Assembly (NCBI RefSeq): GCF_016862435.1 | Contig: NZ_BOMY01000055.1 | Span: 124,001 to 188,000 of the forward strand | Length of the DNA stretch: 64,000 nt | Direction of reading: 5' to 3' | DNA from: Paractinoplanes tereljensis | Lineage (GTDB): Bacteria; Actinomycetota; Actinomycetes; Mycobacteriales; Micromonosporaceae | Part shown: one piece after another, positions 26,696 through 36,142 of the stretch | Layout: each line of letters opens with the position of its first letter | How positions within the stretch are numbered: position 1 is the first letter of the stretch | Program-made: the position numbers and the translations under genes | Notes under the pieces: generated by a model | The model's database searches: none | What the model was told of the DNA's origin: nothing | The model's input: the letters and a program-made list of their open reading frames with translations, nothing else

Positions 26696-28174
26696 GTGGC
26701 AACGACATCAGGAAAACCCGGGATCTTCGCCATCCGGGACGTCCGATCGCTGATCTCCGAGACGGCCGAGGAAGGTCAGGGGCTGAAGAAGTCGGTCGGC
26801 GTGGTCCAGCTGACCGCCATGGGTGTGGGCGCGATCATCGGCACCGGCATCTTCGTGGTGATCGGCAAGGGCGCCGGCATCGCCGGTCCGGCCGTCATCC
26901 TCTCCTTCGTCCTGGCCGCGGTGGCCTGCGCGTTCTCCGCGCTGTCCTACGCCGAGCTGGCCTCGTCCATCCCGGTATCCGGCAGCGCATACACCTACAC
27001 GTACGCGACGCTGGGCGAGATCGTCGCCTGGATCATCGGCTGGGACCTGATCCTGGAATACGGCGTCTCGGTGGCCGGCATCGCGGTCGGCTGGGGCGGC
27101 AACCTGAACGCGTTCCTGGACGCCGCGTTCGGCTATCAGCTGCCGGATGCGATCGCCAAGAGCCCCTCCGAGGGCGGCGTGTTCAACCTGCCGGCCGTCT
27201 TCATCGTCCTGGCGATCACGCTCCTGCTGGTCCGGGGCGTCACCGAAAGCGCCCGCGCCAACCTGGTGATGGTCGTGATCAAGCTGGCCGTACTCATCTT
27301 CTTCCTGGTGGTGGCGTTCGCGAACTTCGGCACCGGCAACTTCAAGCCGTTCGCGCCGGACGGGGTGGACGGGGTGACCGCGGCCGCGGCGATCATCTTC
27401 TTCGCGTACATCGGCTTCGACGCGGTCTCCACCGGCAGTGAGGAGGCCAAGAAGCCGGGCCGGGACCTGCCCATCGCCATCCTCGCCTCGCTGGGCATCT
27501 GCACGCTGTTCTACGTGCTCACCGCGGTCGGCGCGATCGGCATCGCCACACCCGACCAGATGAAGGGCAGCGACGCTCCGCTGGCCGCCGCGCTCGACCA
27601 GGGCGCCGGCATCAGCTGGGCGGCCGGCATCCTGGCGCTCGGCGCGGTCGTCGCGATCACCAGCGTCGTGCTTGTCATCTTCTACGGCCAGACCCGCATC
27701 TTCTTCGCCATGTGCCGCGACGGCCTGATGCCGAGGCGGCTGGCCACGGTCAACCAGCGGTACGGCACGCCGGCCCGGCTCACCATCGGCCTCGGCGTGC
27801 TGATCGCGATCCTGGCCGCGCTGGTGCCGCTGGGCACCATCGTGGAGCTGGTCAACATCGGCACGCTGTTCGCGTTCGTGCTGGTCAACATCGGTGTGAT
27901 CATCCTGCGCCGGACCCGGCCGGAGATGCCGCGGCCGTACCGGGTGCCGTGGTCGCCGGTGCTGCCGATCATCGGCGTGCTGTTCGCGCTCTACCTGATG
28001 AGCGACCTGCCCTGGGAGACCTGGATGCGGTTCGGCGTGTGGCTGGTCCTCGGCATCGTGATCTACGTGCTCTACGGCTACCGCAACTCGCGACTGCGCA
28101 CCGAGCCGCAGAGCACCCCGGCCTGGGCCAAGGACCCGGATTCGGACAAGGATCCCGAGGAGAACCAGCCATGA
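26696..28174 (+). CDS. APC-family amino-acid permease
   Basis: A 492-residue membrane protein with about 12 hydrophobic helices. The consensus GVGAIIGTGIFV (TM1) is the APC signature. The subfamily is cationic/amino-acid-transporter-like (CAT), with a short hydrophilic C-tail. It starts at a GTG. It overlaps the universal stress protein by 4 nt. Substrate and direction are unknown. Confidence 0.92.
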   Translation: MATTSGKPGIFAIRDVRSLISETAEEGQGLKKSVGVVQLTAMGVGAIIGTGIFVVIGKGAGIAGPAVILSFVLAAVACAFSALSYAELASSIPVSGSAYTYTYATLGEIVAWIIGWDLILEYGVSVAGIAVGWGGNLNAFLDAAFGYQLPDAIAKSPSEGGVFNLPAVFIVLAITLLLVRGVTESARANLVMVVIKLAVLIFFLVVAFANFGTGNFKPFAPDGVDGVTAAAAIIFFAYIGFDAVSTGSEEAKKPGRDLPIAILASLGICTLFYVLTAVGAIGIATPDQMKGSDAPLAAALDQGAGISWAAGILALGAVVAITSVVLVIFYGQTRIFFAMCRDGLMPRRLATVNQRYGTPARLTIGLGVLIAILAALVPLGTIVELVNIGTLFAFVLVNIGVIILRRTRPEMPRPYRVPWSPVLPIIGVLFALYLMSDLPWETWMRFGVWLVLGIVIYVLYGYRNSRLRTEPQSTPAWAKDPDSDKDPEENQP

Positions 28175-29001
28175 GCGGCCCGGTGATCGCGGGCGCACCC
28201 GGCCCGGGCGCGCTGACCCTGGGCCGGTGGACCGCCGAGACGCTCGGCGTGCCGCTGATCGTCGCGGTGGTGCACCCGGCCCCGGCCGCGCTCGGCTCGG
28301 GCCGGGTCGACGCCGAGTGGGTGGCCGACCGCCATCGGGCCGCCCAGCAGGTGCTCGACGAGGCCAGGGAGTCCCTGCCCGAGACCGGAAGCATCGAATA
28401 CCGCCTGGTCGCGTCCTCGTCAGCCGCCCACGGCCTGCACGACCTGGCCGAGCAGACCGGCGCCGCCCTGGTGGTGATCGGTTCCGGGCAGGAGGCACTG
28501 GGCAGCACCGCGGAACGGCTGCTGTCCGGCAACGCCTGCCCGGTCGCGGTCGTCCCCGGCGATCTGGTCGAGCAGCCCGGCACGCTGGGGCTGATCGGTG
28601 TGGCGTACGTGGACACCCCGGACGGGCGGGCCGCCCTGCAGGAGGCGGCGAGGCTGGCCGCGGGCGCCGGCGCGAGGCTGCGGCTCTACACGGTGGTCGC
28701 CGAGGGCCGCAGCCCGTTGCCGTTCCTGCACGACGCCGAGCGGGTGTTCCACGAGACCGCCCGGGAGACCTACGAGCACTCGCTGGCCACCGCGGCGCGC
28801 AGCGTGCCCGAGGTGGAGGCGGATTGGCGGATCATCAGCGGCGACGTGGTCGACACCCTGGCCGGGCTGGACGAGGTGGACGTGCTGTTCTGCGGCTCGC
28901 GCGGTTACGGCCCGGCCCGCCGGGTGCTGCTCGGCGGCGTGTCCACCCGGCTGCTGCGCCGGGCCCGCCGCCCGGTGGTGGTGGTCCCGCGCAGCGGCTA
29001 G
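28171..29001 (+). CDS. Tandem universal stress protein (UspA-type)
   Basis: A 276-residue protein built of two Usp domains. Each ends in the ATP-binding G-rich loop and a CPVAVVP or RPVVVVPR strand, the second with GYGPARRVLLGG. The ATG at 28171 overlaps the permease stop (ATGA), so the genes are coupled. Usp domains bind ATP/nucleotides, and pairing with an APC permease is a recurrent arrangement thought to modulate transport. Confidence 0.9.
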   Translation: MSGPVIAGAPGPGALTLGRWTAETLGVPLIVAVVHPAPAALGSGRVDAEWVADRHRAAQQVLDEARESLPETGSIEYRLVASSSAAHGLHDLAEQTGAALVVIGSGQEALGSTAERLLSGNACPVAVVPGDLVEQPGTLGLIGVAYVDTPDGRAALQEAARLAAGAGARLRLYTVVAEGRSPLPFLHDAERVFHETARETYEHSLATAARSVPEVEADWRIISGDVVDTLAGLDEVDVLFCGSRGYGPARRVLLGGVSTRLLRRARRPVVVVPRSG

Positions 29002-29005
29002 AGAA

Positions 29006-29881
29006 CTAGGCCCGGTGTCGCCCGGTCGGCTCGTCGATCCAGCGGGGCGACACCGGCACCGGTTCCAGGTCACTGATCGGCACGTACACCCGGGCGTCGA
29101 CGGCCTCGGCCAGCAGCAGCGCCGCGACCAGCGCGGTGGGCCGCTCGGCCGGGTTCTTGGCCAGGCAGCGGGACAGCAGGTCGACCACCTCGCCGGGCAG
29201 GCCGTCGATGTCCGGCAACGGGTCCGGGTCGTCGTGACATTCGGCGTGCACCAGCTCGGTGGGGGTGGCCCGCAGCCACGGCAGCCGTCCGCTCAGGCAC
29301 TGGTAGAGCAGGGTGCCGAGGCCGAACATGTCGCTGGCCGCGGTGGCCGGGTGCCCGGCGAACCGTTCCGGCGCCACGTACGCCGGGGTGCCCATCACCG
29401 GCCCGTCCGGGTCCTCGTCGGCCTCGCCGATCGCGGCGGCGATGCCGAAGTCGAGCACCTTCGCGCCGGACGGGGTGAGCATGATGTTGCCCGGCTTGAT
29501 GTCGCGGTGCACCACGTTCTCGCCGTGCGCGGCGGCCAGCCCGGCGGCCACCTCGGCGCAGATCCGCACCGCGATCCGCCAGTCGAGCGGCCCGGTCGCC
29601 AGGTGCTCGCTGAGGGTGCGCCCCTCGACCAGCTCCATCACGATGTACGGCTGCTCGGCCGAGGTTCCGAAGTCGTGCACGCCGGCCACGTTCGGGTGCG
29701 CGAGCCGGGCCGCACTGCGGGCCTCCCGCTGCACGATGTCGGCTGTGGTCTGCTGGTGTGGCGCCATCACCTTCACCGCCACCGGCCGATCGAGAACCTC
29801 GTCATGGCCGCACCACACCTCGGACATCCCGCCGACGCCGATGCGCCGAACGAGCTGGTACCGCCCACCCAGTGTCCGCAT
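29006..29881 (-). CDS. Soluble Ser/Thr protein kinase
   Basis: A 291-residue Hanks-type kinase with no PASTA or transmembrane part. Motifs run in order: glycine loop RIGVGGMSEVW, VAVKVM (Lys), VVHRDIKPGN (catalytic loop), LDFGIAAAIG (DFG), GTPAYVAPERFAG (activation segment). It ends soon after helix I with an acidic C-tail. It starts at ATG 29881 and is convergent with the Usp gene and divergent from agmatinase. It is expected to phosphorylate neighbour proteins or transcription factors; targets are unknown. Confidence 0.92.
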   Translation of the reverse strand: MRTLGGRYQLVRRIGVGGMSEVWCGHDEVLDRPVAVKVMAPHQQTTADIVQREARSAARLAHPNVAGVHDFGTSAEQPYIVMELVEGRTLSEHLATGPLDWRIAVRICAEVAAGLAAAHGENVVHRDIKPGNIMLTPSGAKVLDFGIAAAIGEADEDPDGPVMGTPAYVAPERFAGHPATAASDMFGLGTLLYQCLSGRLPWLRATPTELVHAECHDDPDPLPDIDGLPGEVVDLLSRCLAKNPAERPTALVAALLLAEAVDARVYVPISDLEPVPVSPRWIDEPTGRHRA

Positions 29882-29930
29882 GAGCCGCCCCGTACCCGCC
29901 CGAGATCGAGCACAAACGCTGTACTCCAAT

Positions 29931-29948
29931 ACTGTATGGCGATACAGT
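29931..29948. promoter_or_regulatory. Perfect 7-bp-arm palindrome upstream of agmatinase
   Basis: ACTGTAT-GGCG-ATACAGT lies 8 bp 5' of the chosen agmatinase ATG and contains an in-frame upstream ATG (29936). It is a good operator candidate for the TetR encoded just downstream of agmatinase. No strong ribosome binding site precedes either ATG, so the transcript might be leaderless or the site may overlap the promoter. Confidence 0.5.
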
Positions 29949-29956
29949 CCGACAGC

Positions 29957-30979
29957 ATGACCCGCTACGGCCCGATGTTCGGCCCCGACTACACCTTCCT
30001 CGGCGTTCCGGCCTGTGACTGGCAGGAGCCGGCCACCTACGCGGACGCCGACGTCGTCATCGTCGGCGCGCCCTTCGACGGCGGCACCTCGCACCGGCCC
30101 GGCGCCCGGTTCGGCCCGCAGGTCATCCGGGGCACCGACTATCTGCCGCACGACGGTTCCCGCCCGCACATGTCGATGCGGGTGGATGCCCTGGAAAACG
30201 TCAAGGACGCCGGCGACCTGGAGGTCTACTCCGGCGAGATCCAGCGCAGCTGCGGAATCATCGAGGACGCCGTGGCCTTCATCGCGAAAAACGGGGCGAT
30301 CCCCGTGATCCTCGGCGGCGACCACACCGTGACCTGGCCGGACGTGGCCGGAGTCGCGAAAAACTATAAAAACATCTCGGTCATCCACTTCGACGCGCAC
30401 GCCGACACCGGCGACATCGAGTTCGGCTCGCTCTATGGGCACGGCCAGCCGATGCGCCGGCTGATCGAGTCCGGCGCGGTCCGCGGCGACCGCTTCCTCC
30501 AGGTCGGCCTGCGCGGTTACTGGCCCGGACCGGAGACCCTGGACTGGATGGCCGACCAGGGCATGAACTCGTTCCACATGAGCGAGATCGTCGTCCAGGG
30601 CCTGGACACCATCCTCGACCGGGCCTTCGAGATCGCCCTGGACGGCTGCGAGGGCGTCTTCCTCTCGGTCGACATCGACGTCTGCGACCCCGGCCACGCC
30701 CCCGGCACCGGCACCCCCGAGCCGGGCGGCCTCACCAGCCGACAGCTGCTCGACGCGGTCTCCCGGATCTGCCACGAACTGCCGGTGGTCGGCATGGACA
30801 TCGTCGAGGTCTCGCCGCCGTTCGACCACGCCGAGATCACCGCGATGCTCGGCAACCGGGTGGTCCTGGAGGCGTTGTCCGGCATGGCCCGCCGTCGCAA
30901 GGACGCCGGCGGCCCGCCGTGGAACCGGGCGACTCCGCTCCTAGCGGGCCGGGGGACGCAAAAGGACGAGCCGGCCTAG
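29957..30979 (+). CDS. Agmatinase-family ureohydrolase
   Basis: A 340-residue ureohydrolase. The binuclear manganese motifs are seen: GGDHTVTWP, FDAHADTGD and SVDIDVCDPGHAPG. The subfamily includes agmatinase, guanidinobutyrase and guanidinase, so the substrate is not decided. Start ATG 29957 (MTRYGPMFG) matches the typical family N-terminus; an in-frame ATG at 29936 lies inside an inverted repeat. The 3' end overlaps the convergent TetR gene by 39 nt. The nearby APC permease may supply amines. Confidence 0.9.
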   Translation: MTRYGPMFGPDYTFLGVPACDWQEPATYADADVVIVGAPFDGGTSHRPGARFGPQVIRGTDYLPHDGSRPHMSMRVDALENVKDAGDLEVYSGEIQRSCGIIEDAVAFIAKNGAIPVILGGDHTVTWPDVAGVAKNYKNISVIHFDAHADTGDIEFGSLYGHGQPMRRLIESGAVRGDRFLQVGLRGYWPGPETLDWMADQGMNSFHMSEIVVQGLDTILDRAFEIALDGCEGVFLSVDIDVCDPGHAPGTGTPEPGGLTSRQLLDAVSRICHELPVVGMDIVEVSPPFDHAEITAMLGNRVVLEALSGMARRRKDAGGPPWNRATPLLAGRGTQKDEPA

Positions 30980-31564
30980 CGCATCGGCCAGCAGGTCACC
31001 GGCCACCACCGCGGTGACCTGCGGATCACCGAGGGCCACCGGCAACGCGAGCCCGTCGATCAGGGCAAGCGCCTGCCGGGCCACCACCAGCGGTGCCGTG
31101 TCGATGCCAAAGCGCTCGTCGGCGACACCAGACGTGATGACCGAGGCGAGCAGCGAATGCCAGCGCGTGTAATCGCCGAGAACCTCGGCCCGCAACTCCG
31201 GGTCGCGCAGCGCCCACCGCCACGATTCGACCCACAGCCGCCAGCCCGCGTCGCTGCCCACCGCGCCGGTCAGATGCGAGGCGATGACCAGCAGCTTCTC
31301 CCACGCGTCGCCGATCCCGACGAGCCGCGGCGTCACCGCGTCGAAGTCGCTCTGCGCCGCGAACCGGAACACCGCGATCAGCATGTCCTCGCGACTGCCG
31401 AAGTAGTACTGCAACGTCGAAACCCCGACCCCGGTGGCCGCGGTGACGTCGGTGAAGCGGGTGGCATCGGCGCCGCGTTCCGCGACGACCGCGCAGGCGG
31501 CGGCCAGGACGTCGGCGCGCTTTCGCGCGGCGCGACGCCCGCCGTTCCTGGTCACGTCACTCAC
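30941..31564 (-). CDS. TetR-family regulator
   Basis: A 207-residue TetR-like repressor with the N-terminal HTH TDVTAATGVGVSTLQYYFGS and a helical ligand domain. It overlaps the end of the agmatinase gene on the opposite strand. The 29931-29948 palindrome upstream of agmatinase is a candidate target, and polyamine-type regulation is inferred only from context. Confidence 0.88.
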   Translation of the reverse strand: MSDVTRNGGRRAARKRADVLAAACAVVAERGADATRFTDVTAATGVGVSTLQYYFGSREDMLIAVFRFAAQSDFDAVTPRLVGIGDAWEKLLVIASHLTGAVGSDAGWRLWVESWRWALRDPELRAEVLGDYTRWHSLLASVITSGVADERFGIDTAPLVVARQALALIDGLALPVALGDPQVTAVVAGDLLADALGRLVLLRPPAR

Positions 31565-31710
31565 GGCGCATGTCTATCACGACCATATAAATACGGGCAT
31601 CGAACAGTCCCGGGATCGGGGACCGGCTCGCTGCACCCTTGCGGCCATACCCGGCTTCCGGCCGGAAGATCGACGTTGCCCAAACCCCCAAACCGAGTGA
31701 TCCTGATCGG

Positions 31711-32808
31711 GTGACCACGTGGACGGACCGGATCACCGACCGCATTACCGAGCTGGTCTCCATCCCGTCCACCGCCGACCGTCCCACCGAATTGCGCCGC
31801 GCCCTCGACCTGGTTCTCGAGGAGGCCGGCCCCGGCTGGAAGGTCCGCGAGTTCGAGTCGAACGGCAAGCCCAGCGCCCTGTTGCACGCGCCCGGCCAGG
31901 ACGGCCCGTTCCGGGTCGTGCTCAACGCCCACCTCGACGTCGTCCCGGCCCCACCGGAACAGTTCGTCCCCCGGCGCGAGGGCGACCGCCTCTACGCCCG
32001 TGGCGCCCACGACATGAAGGCCGCCGCCCTGGTCCTCGCCGGCGTGTTCCGCGAGCTGGCCGCCGACCTGCCCTACCCGATCGCGCTGCAGCTGGTGACC
32101 GACGAGGAGGTGGGCGGCGCCGACGGCACCGCCCACCAGCTCGCCGCGGGCGTCCGCGCCGACTTCGTGATCATCGGCGAGCAGAGCGGCCTGCGGGTGG
32201 TGACCGAGTCCAAGGGGATCTGCCACGCGCGCCTGACGACGACCGGCCGGGCGGCGCACGCGGCCTATCCGTGGCTCGGCCACAACGCGGTGCTGACGCT
32301 CACCGAGGCGGTGACGCGGCTGTTGAACGCCTATCCGGTCCCGGGAGCCGAGGCGTGGACCACCACCATCAACGTGGCCCGCCTCGACACCCCGAACCGT
32401 GCGTACAACCAGGTGCCCGCCGAGGCCACCGCCTGGCTGGACATCCGCTACCCGCCGTCCGATCCGGACTTCGCGGGCCGCACCGCCGAGCAGGTCGCCG
32501 CGCACCTGACCCGGGTGGCCGGCGCCCCGGCCCAGATCGACGCGCTCGGCCCGCCGCACCGGGCCGACCCGGCCGGCCCGGGAGTGCTCGCGCTGCGCGA
32601 CGCGATCCGCACCACCGGCCATCCGGCGAGCCTGTTACGCAAGCACGGTGCCGCCGACGGCCGGTACTACCACGCGCTGGGCATCGACGCGGTGATCTTC
32701 GGCCCCGGCGGCGACGGCCAGCACGGCCCGGCCGAGTACCTCGACATTCCGACGTTACGGCCGTATCACGACGCGTTGGTCGCCTTCTTGCAGACCTTCG
32801 GCGGATGA
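31711..32808 (+). CDS. M20-family metallopeptidase
   Basis: A 365-residue peptidase/deacylase of the ArgE/DapE/CPG2 superfamily. Metal ligands are visible: LNAHLDVVPAP (His/Asp), RGAHDMKAA (Asp) and VTDEEVGGADG (Glu-Glu). A dimerisation domain is in the middle. GTG 31711 is chosen as start because it directly precedes the conserved helix; the upstream frame is poor. It is divergent from TetR 30941-31564, so both may share a control region. The substrate is unknown. Confidence 0.87.
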   Translation: MTTWTDRITDRITELVSIPSTADRPTELRRALDLVLEEAGPGWKVREFESNGKPSALLHAPGQDGPFRVVLNAHLDVVPAPPEQFVPRREGDRLYARGAHDMKAAALVLAGVFRELAADLPYPIALQLVTDEEVGGADGTAHQLAAGVRADFVIIGEQSGLRVVTESKGICHARLTTTGRAAHAAYPWLGHNAVLTLTEAVTRLLNAYPVPGAEAWTTTINVARLDTPNRAYNQVPAEATAWLDIRYPPSDPDFAGRTAEQVAAHLTRVAGAPAQIDALGPPHRADPAGPGVLALRDAIRTTGHPASLLRKHGAADGRYYHALGIDAVIFGPGGDGQHGPAEYLDIPTLRPYHDALVAFLQTFGG

Positions 32809-32847
32809 CGCGTGGTCAGGCGCCGGCCACAGAATGCGATCATGACG

Positions 32848-33315
32848 TCAGTCACCGTTGGCCAGCAAGAGCCAGCGCACCCGCCGGATCAACTCGGCCG
32901 GGCTGAACGGCTTGACCAGGTAGTCGTCGGCGCCCACGGTGAGCCCAAGGTCGATGTCCACCTGCCGGTCGCGCCCGCTGAGCATCAGCACCGGGATCTG
33001 CGCAGTCGCGGCCGAGGAGTGCAGCTCGTAACAGACGCTCAGCCCGTCCAGGCCCGGCATCGCGACGTCCAGGATGACCATGTCGGGCAGCTCGCGGTGG
33101 ACCAGGTTCAGCGCGGAGGTGCCGTCCCCCGCGGTGATGGCGTTGTAACCGGCCGCGCTGAGCTTGAAGGCGACCAGGTCGCGAACGCCCTCGTCGTCGT
33201 CCGCGACCAGGATGGTGGGCTCGGCGACGTCGGTGGCCCAGTCGGCGACCGGCGACACCAGAGACAGGGACGGCACGGTGAAGGTGGGAACGGTGGACGG
33301 CGCGGCTACTACCAC
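32848..33315 (-). CDS. Single-domain response regulator
   Basis: A 155-residue receiver protein. Phospho-acceptor Asp is in MVILDVAMPG, the acidic pocket in ILVADDDEGVRD, and the conserved Lys in YLVKPFSPAEL. No output domain is present, so it likely acts by protein contact. It is divergent from a diguanylate cyclase whose promoter it may share, and convergent with the M20 gene. The cognate kinase is not in the window. Confidence 0.93.
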   Translation of the reverse strand: MVVAAPSTVPTFTVPSLSLVSPVADWATDVAEPTILVADDDEGVRDLVAFKLSAAGYNAITAGDGTSALNLVHRELPDMVILDVAMPGLDGLSVCYELHSSAATAQIPVLMLSGRDRQVDIDLGLTVGADDYLVKPFSPAELIRRVRWLLLANGD

Positions 33316-33461
33316 TGCGTACTCCTGACCGGGATGTGGTTCGTTCGGTTCAAGCGCGTGGAAGATCGGCGGCCCGGCCCCGGGCGGCAGAAGAACGTCC
33401 GTTGCACAACGGGTGCGAAGAAGCCCAGGTCCGCGCCGCCCCCGCCGTTGCGGGGAGCGTG

Positions 33462-34946
33462 ATGATGCGCTCGCGCGGGGTCCTGGCGGTGACAGCGGTC
33501 GTCGCCGTCGTCTTCCAGGCCGTCGTGCCGGCCCTGCCCGAGTGGCTCGGCCGCACCATCTCCGACTCGCTGATCGCGCTCGCCCTGGGCTTCGCGGCCG
33601 TCACCTACCTCCGGCGGATCCGCATCGAGGAGTCCCGGCGGGCCCGGATCGCGGTGACCGTGGGTGCGGTGTCGGCCGCCTCGTGGTCGCTGGCCAACCT
33701 CCTGTTCCTGATCGACGAGCTGACCACGCCGACCTTCCTGATCACCCCGGCCAGCGTCCTGTCGGTGGTCGCCGCCCTGCTGCTGCCGCTGGGCGTACAC
33801 CTGATGGCCCCGCCGGTGCCCGGCGCCGAGCGCTACCGCCGGCTGATCGACGTGGCCGCCGTCTCCGGTGCCGTCTACGCCCTGACCTGGCTGTACGTCC
33901 TGGCCCCGACCCGGGACCAGGGCTCCGACGGGATGACCTACGGGTTCGCCACACTCCTTGTCGCGCCGGAGGTCGTCGCGGCCTCGGTGGCCCTGGTCAC
34001 CATGTCGCGCAACCTGCCGACCCGGGCCGGCCGGGCGCCGCGCATGCTGGGGGCGGCCGCGGTGGTGCTGGCCCTGACCGCGATGCTGTCGCTGCGCAGC
34101 AACGCGGACGGCCGGCCCTGGTACAACCTGGGCGCCGGCGCCGGTTACCTGCTGGCCGCGGCCATGATCGCGGTGGCCAGCCGGATGGCGACGCCGAAGT
34201 CGGAACCGGCCGGCACCAAGCGGATGATCTCCGGCGGCTGGGCCTTCCTGCCGTACGTGCCGATCCTGCTCGCGGTCGGCGCCAGCGCGCTGGAGCAGAT
34301 CCGCCTCGGCCGGCTGGACGCGGTGCTGGTGTGGGTCCTGCTGGTGACGTTCCTGCTGGTACTGGTGCGGCAGTTCATCACGGTCGCGATCGTCGGCCGG
34401 CTCGCGGTGACCCTGGAACGCAAACAGGCCGAGCTGGCCCACCAGGCCGACCACGATGCCCTGACCGGCCTGCCGAACCGGTCGTACTTCCACCGGGCCG
34501 GCGCCGAACTGGTGGTCGCCGGGCCCGCCTCGAGCATGGTGCTGCTGCTCGACCTGGACGGCTTCAAGCCGGTGAACGACGAGCTCGGGCACGCGGCCGG
34601 CGACGAGGTGCTGATCGCGGTGGCGGCCCGGCTGCGCGCCGCGATCCGGCCGGCCGACCTGGTGGCCCGGCTGGGCGGCGACGAGTTCGTGCTGATCCTG
34701 GCCGACCTCGACGCGGAGGAGACCGGCCTCGCGGTGGCCCACCGCATCCTCGACTCGATCGGCGACCCGATCCCGGTGCTGGGCACCACCGTGAAGATCG
34801 GCGGCAGCGTCGGCCTGACGGTGAGCCGGCCCGGCGAAACCCTGGACTCGCTGGTGCGCAAGGCCGACGCCGCCATGTATGCGGCGAAATCAGCGGGCAA
34901 AGGGGCTATCCGCCGCTTCGTCCCTTCGGTCGCGGTCGCGAATTAA
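33462..34946 (+). CDS. Membrane diguanylate cyclase (GGDEF)
   Basis: A 494-residue protein with about eight N-terminal hydrophobic helices and a C-terminal GGDEF domain. LVARLGGDEFVLILADL carries the intact signature, and RPAD five residues upstream matches the inhibitory I-site. No EAL follows, so it is predicted to make c-di-GMP. Start ATG 33462 follows GGGGAG. The upstream frame that overlaps the response regulator leader is not used. Divergent pairing with a receiver protein suggests signal-linked control. Confidence 0.92.
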   Translation: MMRSRGVLAVTAVVAVVFQAVVPALPEWLGRTISDSLIALALGFAAVTYLRRIRIEESRRARIAVTVGAVSAASWSLANLLFLIDELTTPTFLITPASVLSVVAALLLPLGVHLMAPPVPGAERYRRLIDVAAVSGAVYALTWLYVLAPTRDQGSDGMTYGFATLLVAPEVVAASVALVTMSRNLPTRAGRAPRMLGAAAVVLALTAMLSLRSNADGRPWYNLGAGAGYLLAAAMIAVASRMATPKSEPAGTKRMISGGWAFLPYVPILLAVGASALEQIRLGRLDAVLVWVLLVTFLLVLVRQFITVAIVGRLAVTLERKQAELAHQADHDALTGLPNRSYFHRAGAELVVAGPASSMVLLLDLDGFKPVNDELGHAAGDEVLIAVAARLRAAIRPADLVARLGGDEFVLILADLDAEETGLAVAHRILDSIGDPIPVLGTTVKIGGSVGLTVSRPGETLDSLVRKADAAMYAAKSAGKGAIRRFVPSVAVAN

Positions 34947-35088
34947 CTCACGGGTAACCTGCTCTTGACCCACGGTGCCGGGTACTGAGAGCGCGATCAC
35001 GATCGGGTGGGTCCGGCGTGTGCCCCGCGCCCGGGTCGCCTAGCGTTCTGTCTGAAGCATGTGTGCGCGGTAAACGGCCGCACTGCCG

Positions 35089-35134
35089 ATGGCGGAGCCA
35101 GTCCCACAAGGACAAGCTCCGCCATTTTCTCTTT
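35089..35134 (+). terminator. Intrinsic terminator with U-tract
   Basis: ATGGCGGAGC (35089-35098) pairs with GCTCCGCCAT (35116-35125), then TTTTCTCTTT. U-tracts are rare in this genome. It ends plus-strand transcription 140-190 nt after the diguanylate cyclase stop; whether a small RNA lies between is not decided. Confidence 0.75.
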
Positions 35135-35139
35135 CCCGG

Positions 35140-36051
35140 TCAGGCAAGCTCGCTGCGCAGGTCGTGGGCGCCGTCGGCCCGGGTGGCCTCGTAGTAGATC
35201 CGCCGGCCGCCGGCCGGCAGCTCGACGATGCTCAGGTAGCGCAGGCCGTGCGGCGCGTTCGGGCTGCCCACCGGCCCGGACCGGTCCGCGGTCAGCGGGC
35301 CGAAGCTGCCGTCGGGAAGCCGCCGCCCGCGAGCCACCCCGGTGCGCTCCTCCCAGTTCTCGGCGGCCGTGGCCCGCCCGTCGTAGGCGACGGTGATCTC
35401 GTCCCCGTCGACCTGGACCGAGGAGACCCGCACCCCGCGCGCGTCCCACTCGCCGGGCCGCCCGGCCAGCGCGGTGCCCTGCCAGGTCCACTCCACGCCG
35501 TCCGGGCTGGTCGCGTACTCGGTGGTCATCCGGTCCGCGTCGTCCCAGCTCTCCAGGGGGTGCACCGACGCCCACAGGTGCCAGCCGTGCTCGTCGTGGT
35601 GCAGCACCGGGTCCTTGACGCCGACGGTCTCGTCGCCGGCCAGCACGGTCCGGGCCGGCGCGGACGGCAGACCCTCGACGGTGTCGGCCTCGAGCAGGTC
35701 GACCCGCCAGTGCTTGGTGCCCGGGGTGGCGGCACTGACATACAGCCGCCAGCGGCCGCCCGGCGTGCGCACCAGAGCCGGCCGCTCCAGGGATTCCGCG
35801 CCGAACTGATCCTTGTGCACCTCGGTGACCGTCGTGAAGGTCACCCCGTCGGTCGAGCGGGCCACCACGTTGGAGATGCCCCGGCCCTCCCCGATCGGCA
35901 ACCGCACCCGGTACGCCAGGTAGATCGCGTCATCGGCGGCGACCGAGCTGGGGGCGCCGGACCACGCACCGGGTTCGTCGCCGGGCGGCGGGACCACCAC
36001 GGCGGACTCCTCCCAGCGGGGCAGCGGCAGCGTAGAGATCCCGGTGGACAA
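35140..36051 (-). CDS. Beta-propeller glycosidase-like protein
   Basis: A 303-residue protein resembling five-bladed beta-propeller glycoside hydrolases (GH43/GH62/GH130-like). Repeated blade-type segments such as RWRLYVSAAT, KDPVLHHDEHGWHLWAS and TEYATSPDGVEW are seen. I cannot identify the catalytic acids with confidence, and no signal peptide is present, so it acts in the cytoplasm or is not an enzyme. It lies in a likely glycan block with the sulfotransferase 91 nt upstream. Confidence 0.72.
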   Translation of the reverse strand: MSTGISTLPLPRWEESAVVVPPPGDEPGAWSGAPSSVAADDAIYLAYRVRLPIGEGRGISNVVARSTDGVTFTTVTEVHKDQFGAESLERPALVRTPGGRWRLYVSAATPGTKHWRVDLLEADTVEGLPSAPARTVLAGDETVGVKDPVLHHDEHGWHLWASVHPLESWDDADRMTTEYATSPDGVEWTWQGTALAGRPGEWDARGVRVSSVQVDGDEITVAYDGRATAAENWEERTGVARGRRLPDGSFGPLTADRSGPVGSPNAPHGLRYLSIVELPAGGRRIYYEATRADGAHDLRSELA

Positions 36052-36142
36052 GGCGGCTCCTAATCGGCAGGCAGTGCTTCGTCAGGCAGGCACGGCGGAA
36101 CAATATCCGGACAAGGATGCATCAGCTATCGGCAAAGTGGGA

